This document shows positions 1 to 8,724 of a stretch of 33,424 nucleotides of DNA, piece by piece. Position numbers and translations under genes: made by a program. The stretch lies in assembly GCF_030692605.1 (NCBI RefSeq), contig NZ_JAUYUD010000051.1:1-33424 (forward strand), in the 5' to 3' direction. The notes under the pieces are model-generated. The model was not told the DNA's origin. It saw nothing but the letters and a program-made list of their open reading frames with translations, and did no database searches. Numbering within the stretch: the first letter of the stretch is position 1; every line of letters starts with the position of its first letter. Source of the stretch: Lutibacter sp. Its GTDB lineage: Bacteria > Bacteroidota > Bacteroidia > Flavobacteriales > Flavobacteriaceae.

Positions 1-94
1 GCTTTGAAACTAATAAACATGAATAATGTTTCTCTAATACTAATTTTACACATTCAAGTTTAAATGTGTAATCATATTTCACTTTTCTTTCCAT
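1..94 (-). CDS. IS3-family transposase OrfA, N-terminal fragment (cut by window edge)
   Basis: Reading the minus strand from an ATG at 94-92 gives an open frame to the window edge that starts MERKVKYDYTFKLECVKLVL, followed by EKHYSCLLVSK. This resembles the N-terminus of the small helix-turn-helix OrfA protein of IS3-family elements (IS150-like group), which binds the element's ends and helps form the transposase. The gene starts just inside a G/C-run sequence typical of such IS ends, which supports the call. Only about 31 residues are visible, so completeness and the presence of OrfB cannot be judged. The family is recalled from pattern, not from a search. Confidence 0.6.
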   Translation of the reverse strand, partial: MERKVKYDYTFKLECVKLVLEKHYSCLLVSK

Positions 95-133
95 AAAAAT
101 ACCCCCAAATAGTGTCTAACTTTTTGGGGGCAG
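95..133. mobile_element. Terminal region of an IS3-type insertion sequence
   Basis: On the minus strand the outer end reads TGCCCCCAAAAAGTTAGACA and leads directly into the OrfA start. The TG start, the C-run, and AAAAAGTTAGACACT are what I recall of IS3/IS150-group terminal repeats in Flavobacteriia. The region is also palindromic: CCCCCAAA (102-109) pairs with TTTGGGGG (123-130). The exact outer boundary is uncertain by a few bases (about 131-136), and the other end lies outside the window. Confidence 0.5.
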
Positions 134-168
134 TCTAAAACGGTGCTTTTTTTATACTCTTTAGAGAA

Positions 169-519
169 TTACTCTCCGTGTAACCACGCTTTTTTAGCTA
201 AAAGTTGATCTTCAGTTTCAACGTTATCCTCATCAAGAATACAACAGTCAACTGGACAAACAGAAGCACATTGTGGTTCATCATGGAAACCTTTGCATTC
301 TGTACACTTATCAGTTACAATAAAATAAAATTCATCAGAAACTGCTTCATTCATTTCATCAGCATTTACATTTCTACCGTTTGGAGTAGTTACATCACCA
401 CTTAATGAAGTTTCATCGGCATAGGCCCATTCACTATCTGGTTCATAAATTGCGTTATTTGGACATTCCGAAACACATGCATCACAATTAATGCATTCAT
501 CTGTTATTTTAATAGCCAT
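169..519 (-). CDS. 8-cysteine (2[4Fe-4S]) ferredoxin
   Basis: A 116-aa acidic, soluble electron carrier. Cys9, 12, 15 and 19 form the first CxxCxxCxxxCP motif. Cys72, 75, 84 and 88 form a second motif with an expanded 8-residue gap (CxxC-x8-CxxxCP), as in Alvin-type (Allochromatium-like) bacterial ferredoxins. An unusual insertion of about 50 residues (21-71) separates the motifs, and the C-terminal tail is acidic. The gene is divergent from korA across a 171-bp AT-rich gap, making it the obvious candidate partner of KorAB and perhaps of the NADH-module-less complex I downstream; that link is inference from position. A TAATTTTG sequence lies upstream on the minus strand (555-548) but without a well-spaced -33 element, so the promoter is not called. 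Confidence 0.93.
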   Translation of the reverse strand: MAIKITDECINCDACVSECPNNAIYEPDSEWAYADETSLSGDVTTPNGRNVNADEMNEAVSDEFYFIVTDKCTECKGFHDEPQCASVCPVDCCILDEDNVETEDQLLAKKAWLHGE

Positions 520-589
520 GTTTTATAATTTTAATTTAAATATGATACAAAATTAAATAAATTTAAACAAATTAATGTGACAAAAGTCA

Positions 590-620
590 TTTGCTATTAG
601 AAAAAGTAACAATAAATTTG
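590..620 (+). promoter_or_regulatory. Bacteroidota-type sigma-A promoter of korAB
   Basis: TTTG at 590-593 and TAAATTTG at 613-620 are separated by exactly 19 bases. This matches the Flavobacterium/Bacteroides housekeeping consensus (TTTG-N19-TAnnTTTG). Transcription would start near 627, giving a leader of about 64 nt before the korA ATG at 691. Confidence 0.6.
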
Positions 621-690
621 ACAACTTAAAACAAATGCTTAAAATTATTTTTTATAAATTTAAATAAAATTTTCTAATTATCATAAATAT

Positions 691-2550
691 ATGATTACAA
701 CTAAAGCAAAACTACAACCAGAAGTAATAGACGCTGTAGTAATTCGATTTGTTGGAGACTCTGGTGATGGTATGCAATTAACTGGATCCCAATTTTCTGA
801 CACTTCAGCAATGTTTGGTAACGATATAGCAACATTCCCAAATTATCCTTCTGAAATTAGAGCTCCTCAAGGAAGCTTATATGGTGTATCTGGTTTTCAA
901 GTACATATTGGTAGTGTTGAAATAAGCACTCCTGGCGATAATTTAGATTTATTAGTAGCTATGAATCCAGCCGGTTTAAAAACAAATTTACACGCTTTAA
1001 AACCTGGGCATACTATTATTGTTGATTCTGATTCGTTTTCTAAAAAGAATTTGGAAAAAGCCCAATACGAAACCAATCCGCTCACAGATGGTAGTTTAGA
1101 AAATTACAGAGTAATTCAAGTTGATATGACTTCTTTAACCAAAGCAGCATTAAAAAATGTTGAAGGTTTAGATAATAAAGCAATTTTAAGAAGTAAAAAT
1201 ATGTTTGCTCTTGGAATGGTTTATTGGATGTATGGCCGTTCAAAAGAACATACTGTCAGTTTTTTCAATAAAAAATTCAAATCTACCCCTCATTTAATTG
1301 AATCCAATACCAATGTTTTAAATGCTGGTTTCTATTTTGCAGAAACTTTAGAATTAATTCCAAACGCATATACCATATCACCTGCTAAAATGAATCCTGG
1401 AACCTATAGAATAATTATGGGTAACGATGCTACGGCTTGGGGATTTTTAGCTGCTGCTGAAAAAGCTGGATTAGAATTATTTTTAGGTTCGTACCCTATT
1501 ACTCCAGCAACAGATATTTTACATGAATTGGTAAAACACAAACATTTTGGAGTTAAAGCTTTTCAAGCTGAAGACGAAATTGCAGGTATCACATCAGCAA
1601 TTGGAGCCTCATTTGCTGGAGATTTAGCAATTACTACCACTTCTGGCCCAGGATTAGCTCTAAAAGGTGAAGCAATTGGTTTGGCAATGATTATGGAACT
1701 TCCATTGGTTATTGTTAACGTTCAACGAGGTGGACCTTCTACAGGGTTACCAACTAAAACAGAACAATCTGATTTATTGCAGGCAATGTATGGTAGAAAT
1801 GGTGAAAGCCCTGTTATTGTAATTGCTGCAAGCACTCCTGCAAACTGTTTTAAATATGCCTATGAAGCATCCAAATTAGCTTTGGAACATATGACTCCTG
1901 TTATATTATTAACTGATGGATACATTGCAAATGGATCTGCTCCTTGGAAAATTCAAAGTTTAGATGAATTGCCAGAAATTAAAAATAGAATTACAAAAGT
2001 AGCTCCAGAAGGAGTTTGGCATCCATACACTAGAGATGAAGAAACATTGGCTAGAAATTGGGGAATTCCTGGAACACCTGGTTTAGAACATAGAGTTGGT
2101 GGTTTAGAAAAAGATAGTGTAACCGGAAATGTTTCTCATAATCCGGAAAATCACGAAAAAATGACTCATATTAGAGCTGAAAAAATTAAACGAGTTCAAA
2201 ACTATATTCCTGATGTAAAAACTGAATTCGCAGATGCTGGAGATTTATTAGTTGTTGGATGGGGAGGAACTTATGGCTCTTTACATTCTGCTGTAAAACA
2301 ATTAAATGACGAAGGCTATTCAAATATTGGTTTTGCTCATTTCAACTATATAAACCCGCTTCCAAAAAACACAGAAGAGGTTTTGTCTAAATTCAAAAAA
2401 ATTGTAGTTTGTGAATTAAATAATGGACAATTTGCTAAAATTTTAAAAATTAATTTCGGTAAATTCGACTTTTTACAAAAAAACAAAATACAAGGTTTAC
2501 CTTTTGGAAATAATGAACTAATAGAAGAATTTAAAAAATTAGTACAATAA
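691..2550 (+). CDS. korA: 2-oxoglutarate (2-oxoacid):ferredoxin oxidoreductase, fused gamma-alpha subunit
   Basis: A 619-aa cytoplasmic subunit of the CoA-dependent enzyme that decarboxylates 2-oxoglutarate to succinyl-CoA and reduces ferredoxin. Residues about 16-200 are the gamma domain, starting with GDSGDG at 22-27. Residues about 235-600 are the alpha (pyrimidine-binding) domain, with SYPITPATD near 267-275 and QAEDE at 292-296. The fused gamma-alpha layout is usual for two-subunit KorAB enzymes. The next gene, korB, begins 2 bp after the stop, so the two are surely co-translated. 2-oxoglutarate is the likeliest substrate because this two-subunit type replaces or complements the dehydrogenase complex in the TCA cycle of many Bacteroidota; another 2-oxoacid cannot be excluded from sequence alone. 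Confidence 0.93.
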   Translation: MITTKAKLQPEVIDAVVIRFVGDSGDGMQLTGSQFSDTSAMFGNDIATFPNYPSEIRAPQGSLYGVSGFQVHIGSVEISTPGDNLDLLVAMNPAGLKTNLHALKPGHTIIVDSDSFSKKNLEKAQYETNPLTDGSLENYRVIQVDMTSLTKAALKNVEGLDNKAILRSKNMFALGMVYWMYGRSKEHTVSFFNKKFKSTPHLIESNTNVLNAGFYFAETLELIPNAYTISPAKMNPGTYRIIMGNDATAWGFLAAAEKAGLELFLGSYPITPATDILHELVKHKHFGVKAFQAEDEIAGITSAIGASFAGDLAITTTSGPGLALKGEAIGLAMIMELPLVIVNVQRGGPSTGLPTKTEQSDLLQAMYGRNGESPVIVIAASTPANCFKYAYEASKLALEHMTPVILLTDGYIANGSAPWKIQSLDELPEIKNRITKVAPEGVWHPYTRDEETLARNWGIPGTPGLEHRVGGLEKDSVTGNVSHNPENHEKMTHIRAEKIKRVQNYIPDVKTEFADAGDLLVVGWGGTYGSLHSAVKQLNDEGYSNIGFAHFNYINPLPKNTEEVLSKFKKIVVCELNNGQFAKILKINFGKFDFLQKNKIQGLPFGNNELIEEFKKLVQ

Positions 2551-2552
2551 TT

Positions 2553-3566
2553 ATGGAAGCTATAACAGAACAAAAATATACGTTTAAAGATTTTGCAAGT
2601 GACCAAGAAGTTAGATGGTGCCCTGGTTGCGACGATTACGTAATTTTACGATCCATGCAAAAGGCATTGCCAGAAATGGGTGTTAATAGAGAAGATGTGG
2701 TATTTATTTCTGGAATTGGGTGTTCATCCCGTTTTCCTTATTATATGAATACTTATGGAATGCATACCATTCATGGTAGAGCTCCTGGTATTGCATCTGG
2801 TGTAAAACTTGCAAACCCTAAATTAAGTGTTTGGGTTATGACAGGTGATGGAGATGCAATGGCAATTGGCGGAAATCATTTTATTCATGTATTGCGTAGA
2901 AACATCGATTTAAATATAGTTTTATTTAACAATGAAATTTACGGATTAACGAAAGGTCAGTTTTCACCAACATCAAAAGTTGGTCAAAAAACTAAATCTT
3001 CTCCATATGGAAATACCCAAGGTCCTTTTTCACCAGGCGAATTAGCTTTAGGTGCTGGAGCAAGATTTTTTGCAAGAATTGGAGGTAATGTACCAAAAGA
3101 AATTACTCAAATGCTCATTGATGCACATAAATTTAAAGGAACCTCTTTAATTGAAGTGCTGCAAAACTGTGTGATTTTTAACGATGGTTGTTTTACCCAT
3201 TTAACAGATAAAGATGTTAAAGAAGACAAACAAGTATTTTTAGAACATGGAAAACCGATGATTTTTGGTAAAAATAGAGATAAAGGAATTATACTTAATA
3301 AATTGAAACTGGAAGTAGTTACTATTGGAGAAAATGGAATTACTCAAGAAGATTTATTGGTTCATGATGCCAAAGAAAAAGATCCAACTATGCATCAGAT
3401 GCTGATTCGATTAACTTATCCTTTAGCAACAGGTATCATTAGAAGTTTTGACGACACCACATTGGAAGAACAAGAAGATGCATTAACGGCACAAGTTAAA
3501 GCAAGTTCAAAATTCAAAAAAGTAGACGACTTGTTTTTCTCTGGAGAAACATACACCGTTAATTAA
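2553..3566 (+). CDS. korB: 2-oxoglutarate (2-oxoacid):ferredoxin oxidoreductase, beta subunit
   Basis: A 337-aa catalytic beta subunit carrying thiamine diphosphate and one [4Fe-4S] cluster. The TPP/Mg2+ motif is GDGD at 98-101 with NN at 126-127. Cys23 and Cys26 (WCPGC), Cys57 (GIGC) and Cys206 (LQNC) reproduce the four-Cys cluster-ligand spacing known from archaeal two-subunit enzymes, so the electron exit path to ferredoxin looks intact. The gene starts in a TAATTATGG context without a Shine-Dalgarno sequence, 2 bp after korA. A strong terminator follows immediately, so korAB is a two-gene unit separate from the nuo operon despite adjacency. Confidence 0.93.
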   Translation: MEAITEQKYTFKDFASDQEVRWCPGCDDYVILRSMQKALPEMGVNREDVVFISGIGCSSRFPYYMNTYGMHTIHGRAPGIASGVKLANPKLSVWVMTGDGDAMAIGGNHFIHVLRRNIDLNIVLFNNEIYGLTKGQFSPTSKVGQKTKSSPYGNTQGPFSPGELALGAGARFFARIGGNVPKEITQMLIDAHKFKGTSLIEVLQNCVIFNDGCFTHLTDKDVKEDKQVFLEHGKPMIFGKNRDKGIILNKLKLEVVTIGENGITQEDLLVHDAKEKDPTMHQMLIRLTYPLATGIIRSFDDTTLEEQEDALTAQVKASSKFKKVDDLFFSGETYTVN

Positions 3567-3607
3567 AAAAAAAATGATACCTGACTTAAATCAGGTATCA
3601 TTTTTTT
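3565..3607 (+). terminator. Rho-independent terminator of korAB
   Basis: A perfect 10-bp stem (TGATACCTGA at 3575-3584, TCAGGTATCA at 3591-3600) encloses a 6-nt loop. An A-run precedes it and T7 follows (3601-3607). The A-run pairs with the T-run, so it could work on both strands, but only korB lies in a position to use it. Confidence 0.9.
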
Positions 3608-3698
3608 AGTATTGGTTTAGTTTTGCCAAACTTTTAAAAGTGGTTTCTATAAATTAACAAAATAGAATTACTTTCACAATTAATTAAATAGCATTAAA

Positions 3699-4049
3699 AT
3701 GGGATCAGAAGCCATTATTGTATTTCTGCTTGCTGGTATTATATTAGTAGCCGGTGCAAACTTTTTATCGGGGTTAATTTCACATAAATCAGATAATCCA
3801 CAAAAACGAGAACCGTACGAAAGTGGTATGGTTACAATTGGTCCAACCTGGGTTCAATTTAAAGTTGGATATTATTTATTTGCCATCCTTTTCTTAATTT
3901 TTGATGTAGAGGTGGCTTTTTTAATTCCATGGGCTGTTGTTTTTAAAGATGTTGGTGCTGTTGCTTTTGTTGAAATTTTAATATTTTTATTCATTCTAGG
4001 TTTAGGTTTAATTTACGCTTGGAAAAAAGGAGCTTTAAAATGGGAGTAG
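3699..4049 (+). CDS. nuoA: NADH-quinone oxidoreductase (complex I) subunit A
   Basis: A 116-aa inner-membrane protein with three predicted helices (about 5-24, 58-80, 86-110). The family's loop signature KREPYESG lies between helices 1 and 2. NuoA sits at the junction of the membrane arm and quinone chamber. It is the first gene of an 11-subunit nuo operon starting about 90 bp after the korB terminator. No convincing TAnnTTTG promoter with a correctly spaced partner was found in the gap, although TATAAATTA at about 3648 is a weak candidate. It overlaps nuoB by 10 bp. Confidence 0.95.
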   Translation: MGSEAIIVFLLAGIILVAGANFLSGLISHKSDNPQKREPYESGMVTIGPTWVQFKVGYYLFAILFLIFDVEVAFLIPWAVVFKDVGAVAFVEILIFLFILGLGLIYAWKKGALKWE

Positions 4050-4636
4050 ATAAAAAAAGATTTATAAGTGAGTTAGAACCAAATGTAACAGTTCCAGAAA
4101 TTCCAAGTGATTTTCCAGGTAAAGTAATTCCGGCAGGTAATGGAGCCAATGTAATTGTTACTTCATTGGATCAAATAATTAATTGGGGAAGATCAAATTC
4201 ACTTTGGTCTTTGTATTTTGGAACCAGTTGTTGTGCTATTGAAATGATGCAAACTGGAGCGGCAAAACACGATTATTCACGCTTTGGATTCGAGGTTGCC
4301 AGACCTTCCCCAAGACAAGCCGATTTAATTATTATTGCAGGAACCATTGTTAATAAAATGGCTCCAGTTTTAAGAAGATTGTACGATCAAATGGCAGAGC
4401 CAAAATATGTAATTGCAATGGGAGCTTGCGCCATTTCTGGAGGTCCCTTTTTTTACAACACCTATTCAGTAGTAAAAGGAGCAGATCACGTAATACCTGT
4501 AGACGTTTATGTTCCAGGTTGTCCTCCTCGTCCAGAAGCATTATTAGAAGGAATGTTAATGCTTCAAGACAAAATTCGTACTGAAAACATGAAACATAAA
4601 ATAAATCCTATTGACGGATTTGATGAAGGTAAATAA
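4040..4636 (+). CDS. nuoB: NADH-quinone oxidoreductase subunit B (N2 cluster subunit)
   Basis: A 198-aa peripheral subunit holding the terminal [4Fe-4S] cluster N2 next to the quinone site. Ligands are Cys64-Cys65 (GTSCCAIE), Cys130 (GACA) and Cys161 (PGCPPRP). The 130-161 gap is two residues longer than in E. coli. I chose the ATG at 4040 over an upstream in-frame ATG at 4019 because an AAAAGGAG sequence at 4025-4032 sits about 7 nt before it and the 4019 start lies deep inside nuoA. This is one of the few Shine-Dalgarno-like sites in the window and fits translational coupling within the overlap. Confidence 0.94.
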   Translation: MGVDKKRFISELEPNVTVPEIPSDFPGKVIPAGNGANVIVTSLDQIINWGRSNSLWSLYFGTSCCAIEMMQTGAAKHDYSRFGFEVARPSPRQADLIIIAGTIVNKMAPVLRRLYDQMAEPKYVIAMGACAISGGPFFYNTYSVVKGADHVIPVDVYVPGCPPRPEALLEGMLMLQDKIRTENMKHKINPIDGFDEGK

Positions 4637-4645
4637 TATTGAATT

Positions 4646-5107
4646 ATGACGAACGAAACATTACAAAATTTAATAAGTAGTTGGATTCCAGAGTTAGAAT
4701 TCACTGAAGCAGATTCACAATATTTAAATATTACCGTTAAGCCAGATCAATTACATCAATTAATGTTGCAATTAAAAAATAATTCTGAAACAAGTTTCGA
4801 TTATTTATTTTGTGTAACGGGCATAGATTATGAAAAAGAATTAGGTGTCATTTATCATTTAGAATCTACCACTTTCAGACATAGCATTGTTATAAAAGTT
4901 AAAACAGAGGATAGAGAAAATCCAACTTTTGATTCTGTTTGGAATATTTGGCGCACCGCTGAATTTCATGAGCGCGAAGTATTCGATTTTTTCGGAATAA
5001 TATTTAATAATCACCCAAATTTAAAAAGACTTTTTTTAACCGAAGATTGGGACGGATTTCCATTAAGAAAAGATTATGTAGATGAAATTAATATGGTTAT
5101 TAAATAA
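4646..5107 (+). CDS. nuoC: NADH-quinone oxidoreductase subunit C
   Basis: A 153-aa hydrophilic subunit of the connecting module, recognised by the C-terminal signature EREVFDFFGI followed by HPNLKRLFL and a DWDGFPLRKDY ending. It stands alone here, whereas in E. coli and several Bacteroides it is fused to NuoD. It lies 9 bp after nuoB and 6 bp before nuoD, with a GAATTATGA start context. Confidence 0.94.
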   Translation: MTNETLQNLISSWIPELEFTEADSQYLNITVKPDQLHQLMLQLKNNSETSFDYLFCVTGIDYEKELGVIYHLESTTFRHSIVIKVKTEDRENPTFDSVWNIWRTAEFHEREVFDFFGIIFNNHPNLKRLFLTEDWDGFPLRKDYVDEINMVIK

Positions 5108-5113
5108 GAAATT

Positions 5114-6235
5114 ATGGATACAACTACTATAAAAAGTAATTTTAAATCGGAAGAGTATTTCATTAACATGGGTCCACAACACCCTGCAACGCATGGTGTT
5201 TTACGTTTGTTATTAACCATTGATGGTGAAATTATTAAAAAAGTTGAGCCAGATTTAGGATATATTCATCGTTCCATTGAAAAAATGTGTGAACGAGATA
5301 GTTACCAACAAATAGTTCATTTGACAGATAGAATGGATTATTTATCATCCCATATAAATAATGAAGCTGTATGTTTAACAGTTGAAAATGCACTGCAACT
5401 TGAAATTCCAGAACGTGTAAAAGTTATAAGAACTATTTTAGGCGAATTAACACGTTTAGCTTCTCATCAATTATGGTGGGGCGTTATGGGAATGGATGTT
5501 GGAGCGTTAACAACTTATTTTTACGGATTTAGAGACCGCGAATTAATTAACGATATTTTTGAAGAAACCTGTGGTGCTCGTTTAACCATGAACTATAATA
5601 TTCCAGGTGGTTTAATGTTTGATATTCATCCTAATTTTGTACAACGAACAAAAGATTTTATCACTCATTTTAAAACAAAATTACCTGAATACGATCGCCT
5701 TTTAACAGGAAATGTAATTTTTCAAAAAAGAATGAAAGGTGTTGGTATCTTATCAAAAGAAGACGCTATTTCGTTTGGAGCTTCTGGTCCTGTTGGTCGT
5801 GGCTCTGGATATTCTTGTGATGTAAGAAAACATCATCCATATAGTGCTTATAATCAAGTTACTTTTAATGAAGTTTTAAAAACCGAAGGAGATAGTTTAG
5901 CACGTTACCAAGTTAGAATTGAAGAAATGTGGGAATCAATGGCAATTATTGAGCAATTGATTGATAATATTCCTGAAGGTGAATATAAAGTTGCAACCAA
6001 TGCAGTAATTAAATTACCAAAAGGAGAGTTTTACCAAAAAGTTGAAACTGCACGTGGCGAATTAGGTGTTTATATAAATAGTACAGGGACAAAAAATCCA
6101 TATAGATTAAAATTCAGATCACCTGGATTTTCAAATTTATCTTTATTAAATCACATTGCTGTTGGAGGAAAAATTGGAGATCTCGTTGCCTCAATGGCAA
6201 CACTAGATTTAGTAATCCCAGATATTGACAGATAA
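5114..6235 (+). CDS. nuoD: NADH-quinone oxidoreductase subunit D
   Basis: A 373-aa subunit related to the large subunit of [NiFe] hydrogenases; it forms much of the quinone pocket with NuoB. The conserved N-terminal GPQHPATHG contains the quinone-facing histidine, and the protein ends in VIPDIDR as typical members do. The hydrogenase nickel ligands are absent, as in all complex I. It is slightly shorter than the usual 400-410 residues. The most notable point is what follows: nuoH starts directly after it, so no nuoE, nuoF or nuoG lies in the place where these usually occur. Confidence 0.95.
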   Translation: MDTTTIKSNFKSEEYFINMGPQHPATHGVLRLLLTIDGEIIKKVEPDLGYIHRSIEKMCERDSYQQIVHLTDRMDYLSSHINNEAVCLTVENALQLEIPERVKVIRTILGELTRLASHQLWWGVMGMDVGALTTYFYGFRDRELINDIFEETCGARLTMNYNIPGGLMFDIHPNFVQRTKDFITHFKTKLPEYDRLLTGNVIFQKRMKGVGILSKEDAISFGASGPVGRGSGYSCDVRKHHPYSAYNQVTFNEVLKTEGDSLARYQVRIEEMWESMAIIEQLIDNIPEGEYKVATNAVIKLPKGEFYQKVETARGELGVYINSTGTKNPYRLKFRSPGFSNLSLLNHIAVGGKIGDLVASMATLDLVIPDIDR

Positions 6236-6245
6236 AATATATACA

Positions 6246-7310
6246 ATGAATATATCATTAAGTATCACAAAAAATATTCACAATTGGCTATTTAGCATCA
6301 TGCCAGAAGGTGTGGCAAGTATTACAGAAATGGTTTTAATAGCTGTTGTCTATTTGGCTATTTTTGCTGTTGCTGGCTTATACCTTGTTTTATTAGAAAG
6401 AAGAGTTGCAGCGTGGTTTCAATTACGAATTGGACCAAATCGAGTTGGCTATCAAGGTCTTTTACAAACAATGGCCGATGCCTTAAAATTAGTTTCAAAA
6501 GAATTAACTGGAACTATTAAAGCCGATAAATTTTTATACAATCTAGCACCTTATTTTGTAATTGTAACCTCATTAATGGCTTTGGCTTTATTCCCTTTTA
6601 CCCAAGAATTTCAAGCATTTGATATTAATATTGGGATTTTCTTCTTAATTGCAATCTCTTCAATTGGAGTTATTGGAATTTTATTAGGAGGTTGGGCAAG
6701 TAATAACAAATTTGCTATGATTGGGGCAATGCGAAGCGGAGTTCAAACTATTAGTTACGAACTTTCCGTTGGGTTATCTTTAATAACCATGGTGCTTATT
6801 TCTGGTTCTTTACAGCTTTCAGAAATTGTAGAAGTTCAAAAAAATGGGTGGTTAATTGTTCAAGGACATGTTCCTGCAGTAATTGCATTTATGATTTATA
6901 TGATTGCTGGAACGGCCGAAACCAATAGAGCTCCTTTTGATTTAGTAGAAGCGGAATCTGAATTAGGTGCAGGTTTTCATACTGAATATTCTGGGATGAA
7001 ATTTGCCTATTTCTTTTTGGCCGAATTTATAAACATGTTTATTATTGCTGCCATCGCAACTACAATATTTTTTGGAGGTTGGCTTTCTCCTTTTGGAATT
7101 ACAGAATCAATCCCAATTTTAGGTCTATTTTGGTTTTTAGGTAAAACGTTGGTTTTAATATTTTTAATGATGTGGTTTAGATGGACCTTCCCAAGATTAA
7201 GAGTAGATCAATTATTAACATTAGAATGGAAATACCTTCTTCCTTTAAATTTGTTAAACATTGTTTTAATGGCATTAATTGTTTGGCTTAATCTAACAAT
7301 TCAATTTTAG
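6246..7310 (+). CDS. nuoH: NADH-quinone oxidoreductase subunit H
   Basis: A 354-aa integral membrane subunit that docks the peripheral arm and lines the quinone channel. Eight or more hydrophobic segments are visible, with the signatures LLERRVAAWFQLRIGPNRVG and AGTAETNRAPFDL and a following glutamate-rich ESELGAGFHTEYSG loop that belongs to the proton path. I chose the ATG at 6246, 10 bp after nuoD. A TTG at 6225 extends the frame by seven residues into nuoD but has no support. A third candidate is the ATG at 6300. Confidence 0.93.
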   Translation: MNISLSITKNIHNWLFSIMPEGVASITEMVLIAVVYLAIFAVAGLYLVLLERRVAAWFQLRIGPNRVGYQGLLQTMADALKLVSKELTGTIKADKFLYNLAPYFVIVTSLMALALFPFTQEFQAFDINIGIFFLIAISSIGVIGILLGGWASNNKFAMIGAMRSGVQTISYELSVGLSLITMVLISGSLQLSEIVEVQKNGWLIVQGHVPAVIAFMIYMIAGTAETNRAPFDLVEAESELGAGFHTEYSGMKFAYFFLAEFINMFIIAAIATTIFFGGWLSPFGITESIPILGLFWFLGKTLVLIFLMMWFRWTFPRLRVDQLLTLEWKYLLPLNLLNIVLMALIVWLNLTIQF

Positions 7311-7315
7311 AAATT

Positions 7316-7792
7316 ATGAGTTATTTTGGAGATATATACAGAGGAATAAAAACGTTGCTAACTGGTATGAGTGTTACCGGAAAGTACTTTTTACACTCAA
7401 GAAAAGGCGCTATTACTCAACAATACCCCGATAATAGAGATACGCTTAAAATGTTCGATCGGTTTAGAGGTGAAGTTGTTATGCCGCATAACGAAAATAA
7501 CGAACACAGATGTACTGGATGTCAGAAATGTGAATTAGCCTGTCCTAACGGATCTATTGAAATTATTTGGGACCGACAAATTGATCCTGAAAGTGGTAAA
7601 AAGAAGAAAATGATAGATCAACACATTTACCATTTAGGAATGTGTACTATGTGTGGTTTATGTATTGAAGCTTGTCCGACTGATGCTATTTTATGGGCGC
7701 AAAATTTTGAAAATTCAGTATATAATAGAGCATACTTAACTAAAGTTTTAAACAAACCAGGATCCAAGTTAATGCCTGGTGTAGAAGAATAA
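7316..7792 (+). CDS. nuoI: NADH-quinone oxidoreductase subunit I (two [4Fe-4S] clusters)
   Basis: A 158-aa ferredoxin-like subunit. Cys66, 69, 72 and 76, and Cys110, 113, 116 and 120, form two complete CxxCxxCxxxCP motifs (clusters N6a and N6b). In complexes lacking NuoEFG this subunit is exposed at the tip of the peripheral arm and is the expected docking site for ferredoxin or flavodoxin; that is family knowledge applied by inference. It lies 5 bp after nuoH with a GAAATTATGA start context. Confidence 0.95.
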   Translation: MSYFGDIYRGIKTLLTGMSVTGKYFLHSRKGAITQQYPDNRDTLKMFDRFRGEVVMPHNENNEHRCTGCQKCELACPNGSIEIIWDRQIDPESGKKKKMIDQHIYHLGMCTMCGLCIEACPTDAILWAQNFENSVYNRAYLTKVLNKPGSKLMPGVEE

Positions 7793-7795
7793 ATT

Positions 7796-8338
7796 ATGGA
7801 AAAAATAATTTTTTACATTTTAGCAATCATTATAATTGTTTTTGCAATTGCTTCGGTAACAAGTAGAAAAATGTTGCGTTCAGTTATTTATTTACTTTTT
7901 GTTCTTTGTGGAATTGCAGGTATCTATTTTTTAATTGATTATAACTTCTTAGCTGCAATTCAGCTTACCGTCTACGCGGGAGGTATTATTGTTTTAATTA
8001 TATTTTCAGTTTTGCTTGTTCATCATATTGAAATGGAATTAGAAGATATAAAAACTTCAAAGAAAATTTTGGTTGGTTTAGCAAGTTTACTAGGTCTTGG
8101 AGTATTTTTAACTACAATTTATGCATATAATTTTCCTGTAATTGAAAATTCTAATAGTATTGATATGGATACAATTGGTTTAGGATTATTAAGTTATGAA
8201 GCTGGAGGATTTATTTTACCTTTTGAGGTAATTAGTGTGCTTTTATTGGCTGCAATGATTGGAGCAATTGTAATAGCAAAAGGAACGAAAATAGCGACTA
8301 GCGATAAGCCAAAAGGCAAAAGTCTAGAAAAAAATTAA
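7796..8338 (+). CDS. nuoJ: NADH-quinone oxidoreductase subunit J
   Basis: A 180-aa membrane protein with about five helices and the family signature AIQLTVYAGGIIVLIIF near residues 55-75. A polar tail follows the last helix. It lies 3 bp after nuoI. It is followed by a 54-bp gap filled with a heptamer tandem repeat before nuoK; most other gaps in the first half of the operon are 10 bp or less. Confidence 0.93.
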   Translation: MEKIIFYILAIIIIVFAIASVTSRKMLRSVIYLLFVLCGIAGIYFLIDYNFLAAIQLTVYAGGIIVLIIFSVLLVHHIEMELEDIKTSKKILVGLASLLGLGVFLTTIYAYNFPVIENSNSIDMDTIGLGLLSYEAGGFILPFEVISVLLLAAMIGAIVIAKGTKIATSDKPKGKSLEKN

Positions 8339-8359
8339 ATATGAGTATGAAAAAATTTA

Positions 8360-8386
8360 AACTTTCAACTTTCAACTTTCAACTTT
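8360..8386. repeat. Heptamer tandem repeat between nuoJ and nuoK
   Basis: AACTTTC is repeated three times and followed by AACTTT, giving 3.9 perfect copies of a 7-bp unit. It fills the gap between nuoJ and nuoK and ends 6 bp before the nuoK ATG. The same 7-bp phasing appears in other gaps of this operon with different unit sequences. Confidence 0.9.
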
Positions 8387-8392
8387 TTTAAA

Positions 8393-8710
8393 ATGATAGC
8401 CGGAATTAGCATCTACGAAATACTAACTGTAACCTCAATTTTATTTTTTATTGGTGTTTACGGATTTATAACCAGAACAAATCTTATTTCAATTTTAATG
8501 TCGGTTGAATTAATATTGAATGCATCCATAATAAATTTTGTTGTCATCAATAAATATTTATATCCTGATGTTTTTCAAGGAGTATTTTTTTCAATATTTA
8601 TTATAGCCGTTGCTGCTGCTGAAACAGCATTAGCCGTTGCAATTATTATTAACTTATATAGACAAATTAGTTCTGTAGAAGTTAAGGACACTGAAATTAT
8701 GAAGTATTAA
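8393..8710 (+). CDS. nuoK: NADH-quinone oxidoreductase subunit K
   Basis: A 105-aa three-helix membrane subunit related to MrpC. It carries the conserved helix-2 glutamate region (MSVELILNAS) and the helix-3 stretch VAAAETALAVAI, both part of the central proton-path hydrophilic axis. Its ATG directly follows a T-run and the heptamer repeat, so its translation initiation region is replaced by repeat sequence. Confidence 0.94.
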   Translation: MIAGISIYEILTVTSILFFIGVYGFITRTNLISILMSVELILNASIINFVVINKYLYPDVFQGVFFSIFIIAVAAAETALAVAIIINLYRQISSVEVKDTEIMKY

Positions 8711-8724
8711 AACTATAAAAAAAT

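Noticed and set aside
3565-3607. Perfect hairpin between korB and nuoA as a riboswitch or nuo leader element
   Set aside because: A 10-bp perfect stem with A-run and T7 directly after the stop codon is a simple intrinsic terminator; no further structured region precedes nuoA.
8341-8391. A 16-codon ORF (MSMKKFKLSTFNF...) between nuoJ and nuoK
   Set aside because: It is mostly the AACTTTC tandem repeat read in frame, with no homology or conserved character; a repeat artefact is more likely than a leader peptide.
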